Below are positions 37,796-45,604 of a DNA stretch of 64,000 bases, in pieces. Within the stretch, counting starts at the first letter, position 1; the number at the start of each line of letters is the position of its first letter. The notes under the pieces were generated by a model. It was not told the origin of the DNA. It worked only from the letters and a program-made list of their open reading frames with translations, and ran no database searches. Source of the DNA: Alitabrizicola rongguiensis (lineage in GTDB: Bacteria; Pseudomonadota; Alphaproteobacteria; Rhodobacterales; Rhodobacteraceae); the NCBI RefSeq assembly GCF_021491355.1, contig NZ_JAKENF010000001.1, positions 1 to 64,000 of the forward strand, given 5' to 3'. The position numbers and the translations under genes were made by a program.

Positions 37796-39144
37796 TATCG
37801 GTCCTCCTCGCCAGTGACGGCGAGGAGCCTGAAGACCAGAGCGATCCCTGCGAAGGCCAGACCGGCGACGAAACCGGCCCAGATCGCGGCGGGTCCGAAA
37901 CCCATCGGACCCGCAAGCCACCAGCCAACCGGCAGCGAGATCGCCCAATAGCCGATGAGCGACACCACCGCAGGCCAGGCCGTGTCGGACAGGCCGCGGA
38001 GCGAACCGAGCATGGTGGACTGGAGCCCCTCGAAGATCTGGAGCGCCGCCACGGCAAGGAACATCTGCGCCGCCAGCGCCACCACAACCTCGTCGCTGGT
38101 GATCCACTGGGCGATCGTGCGCCCGCCAAAGGCCATGACCAGCGCCATCATCCCCTGCCAGCCGAGCGCCAGCACCAGCGCCGTCCAGGCGATCGGGCGC
38201 AGGGCCTGCATGTTGCCCGCACCGTTTTCCTGCGCGATGCGGATGGCGACGGCCCCGGCGATCCCGAGCGGAATCATGTAGGTCACGCCGCTCACCGCCC
38301 AGATGACCTGGTTGGCGGCCAGGGCCACGGTGCCGAAGGTGCCGATCATCACGGTCGCCACGGTCATGGCGCCTGCTTCGGCGGTGTAGAGCAGGCCAAG
38401 CGGCATCCCTTCGCGCCCCGCCGAGGCAATCTCGCGCCAGTCGATCCGGCGTGGAAGACGCAGGCGGCGCATCGAGGGCGCCCAGGCCCAGTAGCCGAGC
38501 GCAACCAGGAATGCGACGATCTCAGCAATGAGGCTCGCCAGTCCGGCCCCGGTCAGGCCGAGCGGGGGCACGCCAAGGCCGCCCCAGATCAGCCACCAGT
38601 TCAGAGGAACGTTCACAGCCACCGCCGAGAAGGCGAAGATGGTGCCGAGCCAGGGCCGATCCACCGCCTCGAAGGCTGACTTGAACACGGTCAGAAAGCC
38701 GAAGGGCAGCATGTAGGCCGCGACCAGCGCCCAGTAGAGCGGCATCGCCTCGATCACTTCGGCGGGCTGGCCCATGAAGGGCAGCAGGAACCAGATCACG
38801 CCCATGGCGGCGGCGCCGGCGGCGCCGGCCATCCCGCCAAGGATGAGGCCATTGCGCAGGATATGCGGAATCCGCCGCCCCTCGCCTGCGCCCCAGGCCA
38901 TGCCGATGCGCACGCCGAGGGCGGTCAGAACGCCCCAGACCGCCGAAAAGATCACATTCGAAACGGCATTGGTCAGGCCGACCGCAGCCAGCGGAACCGA
39001 ACCGAGCGGCGCCAGCATGATACTGTCGGTGATGCCCATGAGCATCGTCGCCGCATAGCCGAGGATGATCGGCACGGCGAGACCCGCCAGAGGCTTAACC
39101 TCGGCGCGCATTGCTTCAGAAATGACAAAATCATGACGCGGCAT
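37765..39144 (-). CDS. MATE-family multidrug efflux transporter
   Basis: A 459-residue membrane antiporter with twelve predicted hydrophobic helices in two related halves. MATE hallmarks are the N-terminal LAVPIILGYAATMLMGITDSIMLAPLG and the second-half GREGMPLGLLYTAEAGAM. It should expel cationic or other drugs in exchange for protons or sodium. The start at 39144 is preferred to in-frame upstream ones because those would cross the operator region. It is divergent from a TetR-family gene with two operators between them, so it is probably repressed by that regulator. Confidence 0.9.
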   Translation of the reverse strand: MPRHDFVISEAMRAEVKPLAGLAVPIILGYAATMLMGITDSIMLAPLGSVPLAAVGLTNAVSNVIFSAVWGVLTALGVRIGMAWGAGEGRRIPHILRNGLILGGMAGAAGAAAMGVIWFLLPFMGQPAEVIEAMPLYWALVAAYMLPFGFLTVFKSAFEAVDRPWLGTIFAFSAVAVNVPLNWWLIWGGLGVPPLGLTGAGLASLIAEIVAFLVALGYWAWAPSMRRLRLPRRIDWREIASAGREGMPLGLLYTAEAGAMTVATVMIGTFGTVALAANQVIWAVSGVTYMIPLGIAGAVAIRIAQENGAGNMQALRPIAWTALVLALGWQGMMALVMAFGGRTIAQWITSDEVVVALAAQMFLAVAALQIFEGLQSTMLGSLRGLSDTAWPAVVSLIGYWAISLPVGWWLAGPMGFGPAAIWAGFVAGLAFAGIALVFRLLAVTGEEDRYQIGPTTGFA

Positions 39145-39162
39145 CTTGCGACCCCGTTTGCG

Positions 39163-39213
39163 CTCACATACGATTGGTATGTGAGTTAGATAGACACATA
39201 CGGGGCGTATGTC
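39163..39213. promoter_or_regulatory. Two TetR operators between MATE and TetR genes
   Basis: Site 1 is CTCACATAC-GATTG-GTATGTGAG (39163-39185), perfect over 9-bp arms. Site 2 is ACATACG-GGG-CGTATGT (39196-39212) and overlaps the TetR start codon. Both fit CACATAC-N5-GTATGT with centres 30 bp apart. This strongly suggests repression of both divergent genes by the TetR protein. Confidence 0.8.
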
Positions 39214-39808
39214 AATGGCCGAGCGACGAAGTCGGGCCGAAATGAAGGCAGACACGACGTCACGCCTTCTGGCAGTGGCCCGCAAGGCCTTCGCAGAAAA
39301 GGGTTTTTCCGCCGTCTCGCTCGACGCACTGGCCGCAGAGGCCGGCATGACCCGCGGCGCCGTCCACCACCATTATGGCAATAAGACCGGCCTGTTCGAG
39401 GCCGTCCTGCGCGAGGTGGATGCCGAGATCGACGCCATCCTTGACGCCGAATGGCGGCAGGAGCCCGATCACTGGAAGGCCTTCCGCCAGTACTATTCCC
39501 GCTATCTGGACGAGGCGATCCGGCCTGACCGGCGGAGGATCATGTTCCAGGACGCTTCGGCGGTGCTCGGCTCCAAGGCCTACGAGATTATGGTCGAGGA
39601 AGGGCTGGAGATGCTGATCGCCGACCTGAAGGACCTGATGGATGCCGGGAAGATCGTCCGGCTCGACCCGGATGCGCTGGCCCAGATGCTGAACGGCGCG
39701 ATCAGCAACCTTGCCTTCTGGGCCGCCGATGCGCCACCCGGCGAGGACCGCCTGCCCCGCGCCCACCAGACGCTGGCCGCGCTGCTCGACGGTCTGGAGA
39801 AGGGCTGA
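39209..39808 (+). CDS. TetR-family transcriptional repressor
   Basis: A 199-residue repressor. The N-terminal TetR helix-turn-helix spans about residues 15-62: SRLLAVARKAFAEKGFSAVSLDALAAEAGMTRGAVHHHYGNKTGLF in sequence order of helices, with AVHHHYGNK typical of the AcrR-like branch. The C-terminal ligand domain is all-helical. Two possible ATGs, at 39209 and 39215, lie in or beside the second operator, so bound repressor would cover its own start. It is the probable regulator of the divergent MATE pump. Confidence 0.88.
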   Translation: MSMAERRSRAEMKADTTSRLLAVARKAFAEKGFSAVSLDALAAEAGMTRGAVHHHYGNKTGLFEAVLREVDAEIDAILDAEWRQEPDHWKAFRQYYSRYLDEAIRPDRRRIMFQDASAVLGSKAYEIMVEEGLEMLIADLKDLMDAGKIVRLDPDALAQMLNGAISNLAFWAADAPPGEDRLPRAHQTLAALLDGLEKG

Positions 39809-39892
39809 ACCGGACTTGGGGAGACCGTCTGGCCTCCGAATAGCGTCCGTCTCTACACTGGCGGCATCGATGACCTTCGGCGGGAGGCGCAG

Positions 39893-41131
39893 ATGGGCAG
39901 GGAAGCGGTCGTATTGGCCACAGCTGGCGAGGATGCGGGCGAGGTCAAGGCGATCCTCGAAAGCGGCGAGCTGATCCTGCGCGGCGCGTTCCGCCGCCGC
40001 TGGCCGAGGGCCGCGCTGGCGGGGGTGCGGGTCGAGGATGGGGTGCTCGCACTGACGGCCGCCGGGGAGCCAGTGCGTCTGGACCTCGGACCGATGGCCG
40101 ATAGGTGGGCCAAGGCGCTCGCCACCCCGCCAACGAGCCTGCAGGCGAAGCTGGGCCTCAACAGGGGCAAGGCGCTTGTGGTGGGGCCGGTCGCGGATTC
40201 CGAGCTTGCGGCGGCGTTGGAGGGAGCGACGGCGGGGTCACTGGAGGAGGCGGCGATGGTGGTGGCGGTGGTCACGACGGACATCGACCTCGCCACGGCC
40301 CAGGCTGCGCTGGAGGGCCGCCGCGACCGGCCGCTCTGGGTGGTCTATCCCAAGGGGCGCGGGGTGGTGTTCGGGGATGGCGAGATCCGGACGGCCTTGC
40401 GGGCGGCAGGGATGATGGACACCAAGGCTTGCGCGGTGTCGGAGCGGCTGACGGCAACGAGATTTGGGTTTGGGGCCTCCAAAAAGAACGAAACGGTCAA
40501 TGGCCGATCGACGACCGATGAACGTTTGATGAAATGGATTGACCAAATCAATCGTGGAAATGGGTATGCTGGCCAGTTCAATTACCCTGCCTCGAACTCT
40601 GATAAGCAGATTGTAGAACTTAGTACGATCTCGGAATGGCTGAGATCAATGAAGTCGGAATTCGGCAAGGATTTTGGACGGGCGGAGATCAACCCCAACG
40701 ACCCACCCGACTTCTTCGTATCAACTGCGGATATTCGGCTTTCCGTTGAACTCGTTCAACTAATTGACCAAAAGGCCAAAAAGCGTGCGGAAAAAGGTGA
40801 AAGTCAGTACTCTGGACAGCTATTCTCTGACACTCAGTGGTCAAAAGAGCGGTTTCGCACGAAGCTTGATGAGCTGATACGACTCAAAGGAGAGAAATAC
40901 CAAGACCGCTCAGTGAAAGTCGATGTGCTATTGATCTACACAGCTGAGCCGTGGTTGACGTCACAAATGGCGCAAGATTGGCTCTCTGGGTTGGATATCG
41001 GAACGCACCCATGCATCAGAAGTGCATACTTGCTATTTGAATATGATCCAGCGAGTGGCAAGAGGCATTGGCCATTTTTCAGAATCTACGGGAGTACTCC
41101 TACGCCCTCTCGCCCGGAACAAGGCACATAA
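39893..41131 (+). CDS. Chimeric gene: DUF3052-type protein fused to AT-rich nuclease-like C-terminal half
   Basis: A 412-residue protein in two unlike parts. Residues 1-195 match the alphaproteobacterial DUF3052 layout: a beta-rich N-terminus (ELILRGAFRRRWP), then AKLGL, LWVVYPKG and AAGMMDTKACAVSERLTATRF, which is where the family normally ends. Residues from about 200 have different base composition: hand counts give 28 of 60 GC at 40561-40620 and 27 of 60 at 40861-40920, against 45 of 60 at 40021-40080. This half holds NPNDPPDFFV (Asp273) and SVELVQL (Glu286), which resembles a PD-(D/E)xK nuclease core lacking the usual lysine. An internal ATG at 40529 could start it alone. A GGGAGG precedes the main ATG. 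Confidence 0.7.
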   Translation: MGREAVVLATAGEDAGEVKAILESGELILRGAFRRRWPRAALAGVRVEDGVLALTAAGEPVRLDLGPMADRWAKALATPPTSLQAKLGLNRGKALVVGPVADSELAAALEGATAGSLEEAAMVVAVVTTDIDLATAQAALEGRRDRPLWVVYPKGRGVVFGDGEIRTALRAAGMMDTKACAVSERLTATRFGFGASKKNETVNGRSTTDERLMKWIDQINRGNGYAGQFNYPASNSDKQIVELSTISEWLRSMKSEFGKDFGRAEINPNDPPDFFVSTADIRLSVELVQLIDQKAKKRAEKGESQYSGQLFSDTQWSKERFRTKLDELIRLKGEKYQDRSVKVDVLLIYTAEPWLTSQMAQDWLSGLDIGTHPCIRSAYLLFEYDPASGKRHWPFFRIYGSTPTPSRPEQGT

Positions 41132-41213
41132 GCGCCGCCGGGAAGCGCTCTCCCGCAATCGGGCCCTGCCCTCGGTCGCGCCTAGCCATAAACGCCACAC
41201 GGGCGACGAACGA

Positions 41214-42008
41214 TCAGTCGAGGCCGGAGAGGAAGGCGTCCAATTCCGACTCCGGCATGCGGACGATGTGGCCTTCCTCGGGATAGCGGCCGGTGTTCAC
41301 GTCGCCGATGAATTCGCGGAAGGCAGCGACACGCTCGCCTTGTAGACGGTCATATTCGGCGGCGAAGTTGCGATAGACCTTGGCGTGGCGTGGCATGTGG
41401 CCTCGGTTCGTGCCGAGAATGTCTTCGGCGAAAAGGTACTGCACGTCGCAGCCCGGACCAGATCCCATCGACCACAGGAGGATGTTGACGCGCTTGCTGA
41501 TCTCGGTTGCCACCTCGACCGGCACGACCTCGATCTCGACGGCGAAGGCGCCGGCATTCTCATAGGCCTTGACCTCGCGGTAGAGCGCGAGCGCGGTTTC
41601 GGCGGTCTTGCCGACGGCACGGTAGCCGCCGGTCCAGGTCGCCCGCGATGGCACGAGGCCGACATGACCGACGATCGGGATATGCTCCCTGGCGAGGTAT
41701 TCGACCGTCCCCAGCCCGGCGGAGCAGTAGAGCGCGTCGGCCCCCGCCATCAGCATCCGCCCCGAATAGCGGAGGTAGTCGTCGCGGGTTCCGGCGCTGC
41801 GGTGATCCATGCCGGTCATCGAGGAGATCGAGGGCGCGACCTTGCGGTAGTCGGGATGGGTCAGGATGTCGTCGGGCACCGAAGCGATGTCGATCCCCGC
41901 TACCTCGGCCGCCGCGGCCTCATCGAGCGAGAAATAGCGCAGCATGGTCAGTTGGCCCTGACCCTTTCGGGCACGCAGGTCGGCGACGGTGGGAAGCTTG
42001 CGGGTCAT
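41214..42008 (-). CDS. Diverged ketopantoate hydroxymethyltransferase (PanB)-like protein
   Basis: A 264-residue TIM-barrel protein aligning along its length with PanB: TMLRYFSLDEAAAAEVAGID, the PIVGHVGLVPSRATWTGGYRAVGKT core, GAFAVEIEVVP with the catalytic-position Glu160, and the late GSGPGCDVQYL. However the PanB Mg-ligand Asp of the ADMPF region is replaced by PSISS (59-63), and the Lys/Glu of VKxEGG is replaced by LYCSAG (93-98), so ordinary pantothenate synthesis is unlikely. It is the last gene of the 11-gene operon B, 8 bp after the MocE-like gene, with GAGG six bases before the ATG. A one-carbon or aldol reaction on the operon's substrate is possible but unproven. Confidence 0.7.
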   Translation of the reverse strand: MTRKLPTVADLRARKGQGQLTMLRYFSLDEAAAAEVAGIDIASVPDDILTHPDYRKVAPSISSMTGMDHRSAGTRDDYLRYSGRMLMAGADALYCSAGLGTVEYLAREHIPIVGHVGLVPSRATWTGGYRAVGKTAETALALYREVKAYENAGAFAVEIEVVPVEVATEISKRVNILLWSMGSGPGCDVQYLFAEDILGTNRGHMPRHAKVYRNFAAEYDRLQGERVAAFREFIGDVNTGRYPEEGHIVRMPESELDAFLSGLD

Positions 42009-42016
42009 GTCGGGCC

Positions 42017-42328
42017 TCAAATCTGGATTTCAATCCGACCGTCCGCGATCCGGGCCGGATAGGTGGAAAGATTGACGCAGACCGGCGCGCGCAGGGCCGC
42101 CCCGGTACGGTAGTTGAAGCGGCCGTTGTGCTTTGGACATTCGATCGTGTCGTCCATGACCAGGCCGTCGGCCAGATGCACCTTCTCGTGGGTGCAAAGC
42201 CCGTCCGTCGCGAAGGGCGTGCCATCGGGCGAGCGATAGACGGCATAGGTCTTGCCGCCATGATCGAACCGGATGACATCCTCCAGATCGATCACGTCGA
42301 CGTCGCAGACGGCAATCCAGTCAGGCAT
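42017..42328 (-). CDS. mocE: MocE-type Rieske [2Fe-2S] ferredoxin
   Basis: A 103-residue Rieske ferredoxin. The cluster ligands are Cys45-x-His47 in CTH and Cys64-x2-His67 in CPKHNGRF, in the usual order for soluble Rieske proteins. The sequence resembles MocE of rhizopine catabolism, which passes electrons to the membrane oxygenase MocD. The ATG at 42328 overlaps the end of the desaturase-like gene by eight bases, so the pair is translationally coupled. No ferredoxin reductase (MocF counterpart) is seen in the window, so it must be borrowed from elsewhere. The symbol reflects family resemblance, not proven substrate. Confidence 0.85.
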   Translation of the reverse strand: MPDWIAVCDVDVIDLEDVIRFDHGGKTYAVYRSPDGTPFATDGLCTHEKVHLADGLVMDDTIECPKHNGRFNYRTGAALRAPVCVNLSTYPARIADGRIEIQI

Positions 42329-43403
42329 GTACGAGGTCCTCTTTGTATGGCCGCGCGGTCGGGGGCAGCGGCTTGCGGAAATAGTAGTTCGGATCGCGCG
42401 CTTGCCGCAGCACCGCCGGGATCGCCTCGCGATAGGCATCGAGAATCGACGCGTTCGGCTCGGGCAGGTCGTGCTTGATGAGCGCGTGCAGCTTCGGCAG
42501 CGCGTGATAGGGCACCATCGGGAACATGTGGTGCTCGACGTGGTAGTTCATGTTCCAGTAGATCCACTGGCTGATCGGGTTCATGTAGACCGTCCGGCTG
42601 TTCAGGCGATGGTCGGTCACATTCTCGGCCAGGCCGCAATGCTGGATGAGTCCCGTCATCAGCATGTGCCAGCAGCCATAGATGCGCGGCGCGCCGATCA
42701 GCATGATCGGAATCCACGACCGGAAACCGATCGCGGCGATCAGGGTCAGCAGGTAGATCGCCATGTGGACGCGAGCGGCAAAGATCGCCTTCGGCCATTC
42801 GCTTTCGGGGATGTAGTCCTTCTCGTCGGCGCTGAGTATCCCGACCGAGTTCCTGGCGAGGATCTTGACCGAGTCGACCATGTCGATGACGCCGGCATAG
42901 GCCATGAGCAGCCGGAACAGGTTCGGCGGGCGCTTGCACGCGACCTCGGGGTCACGGCCGACGATGATCGTGTCGGTGTGGTGGCGGGCATGGCTCCAGC
43001 GCCAGCTCACTGGGTTACGGACGACCATGAATGACGCGATCTGGTACACCACATCGTTCATCCAGCCGGTGCGGAAGGCGGTGCCATGCCCGCATTCATG
43101 CCAGCGGGAGTCGCAGACCGAACCGTACATGACGCCGTAGACGATCCAGAACGGCACGCACCACCAGGTGCCCCAGAAAGCGATGCCGCCCCACGCGCTG
43201 CCGGCAAGCAGGGCGAACCACAGGAGCGTGTCGCGGATCGCCGGGCCGTCGCTGCGCTGCATAAGCTCCTTCATCACCTTGCGCGGCACCTCGCTGTGGT
43301 ACCATTCGGCATTTGCAAGCCCGATCTCCTTGGCGTGGCGGGTATCCTCGCCCGTCAGGCTGTAATCGCGTTTGTGGCTCTCGCCGGTAAATGCGACGGT
43401 CAT
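42321..43403 (-). CDS. mocD: MocD-type membrane diiron oxygenase (fatty acid desaturase family)
   Basis: A 360-residue integral membrane diiron protein. The three histidine boxes are intact: HECGH (102-106), HARHH (138-142) and HVEHH (288-292), between hydrophobic helices. Members include desaturases, alkane hydroxylases and MocD, needed with MocE to demethylate 3-O-methyl-scyllo-inosamine. The adjacent Rieske ferredoxin gene strongly supports the MocD-like role over lipid desaturation. It lies 19 bp after the DUF4432 gene in operon B. The actual substrate in this organism is unknown. Confidence 0.83.
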   Translation of the reverse strand: MTVAFTGESHKRDYSLTGEDTRHAKEIGLANAEWYHSEVPRKVMKELMQRSDGPAIRDTLLWFALLAGSAWGGIAFWGTWWCVPFWIVYGVMYGSVCDSRWHECGHGTAFRTGWMNDVVYQIASFMVVRNPVSWRWSHARHHTDTIIVGRDPEVACKRPPNLFRLLMAYAGVIDMVDSVKILARNSVGILSADEKDYIPESEWPKAIFAARVHMAIYLLTLIAAIGFRSWIPIMLIGAPRIYGCWHMLMTGLIQHCGLAENVTDHRLNSRTVYMNPISQWIYWNMNYHVEHHMFPMVPYHALPKLHALIKHDLPEPNASILDAYREAIPAVLRQARDPNYYFRKPLPPTARPYKEDLVHA

Positions 43404-43422
43404 CGCAGCACCTGCCTTTCTG

Positions 43423-44619
43423 TCACGTCCGGTTTGGTTGCGGCCGGCCGCTCAGCGGCGGAAAGCGTCCGGTCGGCTCGGGATATGGGTCGTCGGGCTG
43501 GCGGGCGATGGCCGCGATGCGCGCCTCGGCTGCGGCAATGGCAACCGCCCCGTCTAGCACCCGAAATGTGGCGTCGTAGCGTCGCTCGTCCTGCGGGCCG
43601 AGCCAGATCATCTCGCCCCGCTCGCGCGCCGCGAGATTTCCGAGGACATGATGGGTTGAAGGCTCGATCCCGAGCGCATAGGCGCCCTGCTGGAAATGCT
43701 GCCACTCATAAAGGCAGGGCAACTGATCCTTGCGCGTCACCACCTCGATGCCGAAGCCGATCCGGTCATTGACCACAGCGACGGGGACTTCGCCCTTCTG
43801 ATCGGGAGCAAGTTCGTGCTGCCAGACCTGCTCGGCAAAATCCGGGCGTGGTGCCGGGATGCGGGCGTATCCCACGCCCTGCGCCCTATAGCGGGCGCCG
43901 GCATGGGCGGCCCAGAGCACCTCGTTTATCGGCGCGAGATAGCGCGCACCCTCGTCCAGGACCGGGTGGCCGACATTCACGTGGTAGAAGAACATGTGCG
44001 GCGTCGCGACGAAGCCCGCATTCACCACGCTGTCGGTCAGGCGGATCTCGTCGCCGTCCAGATCGGCCTCGATCCGGCGGATCAGGTGCAGGTTCTCGCC
44101 AAAGACCGCCGCCTGCTGGACCACCCCTTCGGCCCAGAGGATGCAGCGGTCACCCTCCCACCGTTCGCCGTAGCCCGTCAGCCGGGCCGGGACCGTCCCG
44201 ATGCGACCGTGCAGCGAATGGCGGATCGTGCTGCGACCCGGGTAGTTGTAATTCTCGGCCGACACCGTCTGCGGGCCAAGGATATGGTCCAGCCCGCAGG
44301 TCACGAGGAAACCGGAGAAGGAGCGCGCGAAGGCAAAGCCATCCTCGCCCTCGTATTCATGCAGGGCCGGATTGCGGAAGCCCGCCTGCGAATGCCATCC
44401 GACCGCCCTGCCCTTGTGTTCGACCTCGGCAATGTCCATCGCCCGGTCGACCAGCACAGTGAAGCGCAGGCCGGTCGCCGTGCGAAATTCGAGCAGGCGG
44501 ATGCCACGCTCGACCCCGTCGCCAAGCGTCATCAGCCGCACGCCGCCGAATTGCGACAGCGCGCCGGACAGTGCGGCAGCATCGCGCCGCGGCACGTTTC
44601 GACCGAACAACTGGGGCAC
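43423..44619 (-). CDS. DUF4432 aldose-1-epimerase-like protein
   Basis: A 398-residue beta-sandwich protein of the DUF4432/galactose-mutarotase-like superfamily. Typical elements are DRAMDIAEVEHKGRAVGWHS, GFLVTCGLDHILGP, the HSLHGRIGTVPA box with its histidines, and MFFYHVNVGHPVLDEGARY. Relatives are sugar epimerases or of unknown function and often sit in sugar-catabolic operons. The start is a GTG at 44619 with GAGGAAG upstream; in-frame codons farther upstream cross a hairpin and the preceding gene's end. It may equilibrate anomers or ring epimers of the imported compound. Confidence 0.78.
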   Translation of the reverse strand: MPQLFGRNVPRRDAAALSGALSQFGGVRLMTLGDGVERGIRLLEFRTATGLRFTVLVDRAMDIAEVEHKGRAVGWHSQAGFRNPALHEYEGEDGFAFARSFSGFLVTCGLDHILGPQTVSAENYNYPGRSTIRHSLHGRIGTVPARLTGYGERWEGDRCILWAEGVVQQAAVFGENLHLIRRIEADLDGDEIRLTDSVVNAGFVATPHMFFYHVNVGHPVLDEGARYLAPINEVLWAAHAGARYRAQGVGYARIPAPRPDFAEQVWQHELAPDQKGEVPVAVVNDRIGFGIEVVTRKDQLPCLYEWQHFQQGAYALGIEPSTHHVLGNLAARERGEMIWLGPQDERRYDATFRVLDGAVAIAAAEARIAAIARQPDDPYPEPTGRFPPLSGRPQPNRT

Positions 44620-44642
44620 AGCCTGCTTCCTCGGGCTTAGGC

Positions 44643-44665
44643 GGCCCCCGCGACTGGCGGGGGCC
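44643..44665 (-). terminator. Intercistronic hairpin in operon B
   Basis: A perfect 9-bp GC stem GGCCCCCGC-GACTG-GCGGGGGCC lies between the TIM-barrel gene stop (44675) and the DUF4432 GTG start (44619). With no T-run it is more likely an mRNA-stability or partial attenuation element than a full terminator. Confidence 0.5.
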
Positions 44666-44674
44666 TGCACTGGA

Positions 44675-45589
44675 TCAGAGACCGTTCGCCTTGAACTTCC
44701 CGTCGAGGAAGGCCTTGGCGCGCGGAATGTCATCCTCGGACAGGTGTTCGATGATGACCGGGATGTTCGGATGCTTTTCCGACAGCCGCTTGAGATAGAG
44801 GTCATAGTTCAGCGAGCCGAGGCCCGGCGCCGGCAACTCGATCTCGCCCACGCCTCGGAAGGTGTGGGATTCGAGCGCGTCGTCGTCACCGATATCCGCG
44901 TGCTTCTCGGACTTGTCGTCGCCCGAGCGCTTCACGTCCTTGGCATGGGCGATCTTGATGTGCTGGGTCAGGGTGTCGAAGACCTGATTCAGGATCTGAT
45001 CCATGCGGTCGATGTTGTGGGTTTCGAAGTAGTTCGTCGGGTCCATCAGCAGGCCGAGGCCGGGATGATCGACCTGCGCGAACATCTTCACCGTTTCTTC
45101 GACCGAGCCGACCACGTTGTTGACATAGGTTTCCAGCAGGAAGACGCCGCCATGGTCATAGGCCGTCTGGGCAAGGTCCGCGATGACCTTGCGGCATTCC
45201 TCGAAACCTTCCTCGGTCTTGTTCTTCGGGTGATGCACCCAGTCGGATTCGGTGTTGTAGGTTCCGGTTTCCGAAATCACGTAAGGCGTGCCGAAGGACC
45301 TCGCGTTGCGGATGATTTCCTTCAGGTAGCCAACGCGCCGCTTCCGCTCATCGGGATCGGGGTGGATGATGTTGGTATAGCCCGAGATGCAGCAGATCGG
45401 CAGGTTGTGGTCGCGGAACGTGTCGCGCACCTTCTTGGCCTTCGCCGCCGTGATCTGGCCGGGGCCGAGATCCACATCCTTGAAGTGCAGGTCAAGCTGC
45501 ACCGTCGTCATGCCATGCGCCTTGATGCGCTTGGCCGTCTCTTCCAGACCGTACGGGTAATAGCCCGTGAAAATCCCGGCATGCATCAT
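44675..45589 (-). CDS. Sugar phosphate isomerase/epimerase-family TIM barrel (MocC/IolE-like)
   Basis: A 304-residue xylose-isomerase-like barrel. Conserved metal-site segments appear as FLLETYVNNV, LLMDPTNYFETHN, HIKIAHAKDVKR and a late VIIEHLSEDDIP. It belongs to the same broad family as IolE and MocC but is not close to the IolE-like protein at 5321. In operon B it follows the MocA-like dehydrogenase by 15 bp, the dehydrogenase/TIM-barrel pairing also seen in cluster A. The likely job is dehydration or isomerisation of a keto-sugar or keto-cyclitol. GGGAGGA precedes the ATG. Confidence 0.82.
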   Translation of the reverse strand: MMHAGIFTGYYPYGLEETAKRIKAHGMTTVQLDLHFKDVDLGPGQITAAKAKKVRDTFRDHNLPICCISGYTNIIHPDPDERKRRVGYLKEIIRNARSFGTPYVISETGTYNTESDWVHHPKNKTEEGFEECRKVIADLAQTAYDHGGVFLLETYVNNVVGSVEETVKMFAQVDHPGLGLLMDPTNYFETHNIDRMDQILNQVFDTLTQHIKIAHAKDVKRSGDDKSEKHADIGDDDALESHTFRGVGEIELPAPGLGSLNYDLYLKRLSEKHPNIPVIIEHLSEDDIPRAKAFLDGKFKANGL

Positions 45590-45604
45590 GGTCGAGTTCC
45601 TCCC

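Noticed and set aside
39893-41131. Sequencing frameshift joining two neighbouring genes
   Set aside because: The two halves share one uninterrupted frame and composition changes within it. A frameshift would more likely break the frame; a real insertion or fusion is simpler.
41214-42008. Annotation as panB for pantothenate synthesis
   Set aside because: Metal and substrate residues are changed, and the operon context is catabolic, without panC or panD.
42321-43403. Annotation as a lipid fatty acid desaturase
   Set aside because: Three His boxes alone do not distinguish function. The coupled Rieske ferredoxin and sugar-type operon favour the MocD-like oxygenase role.
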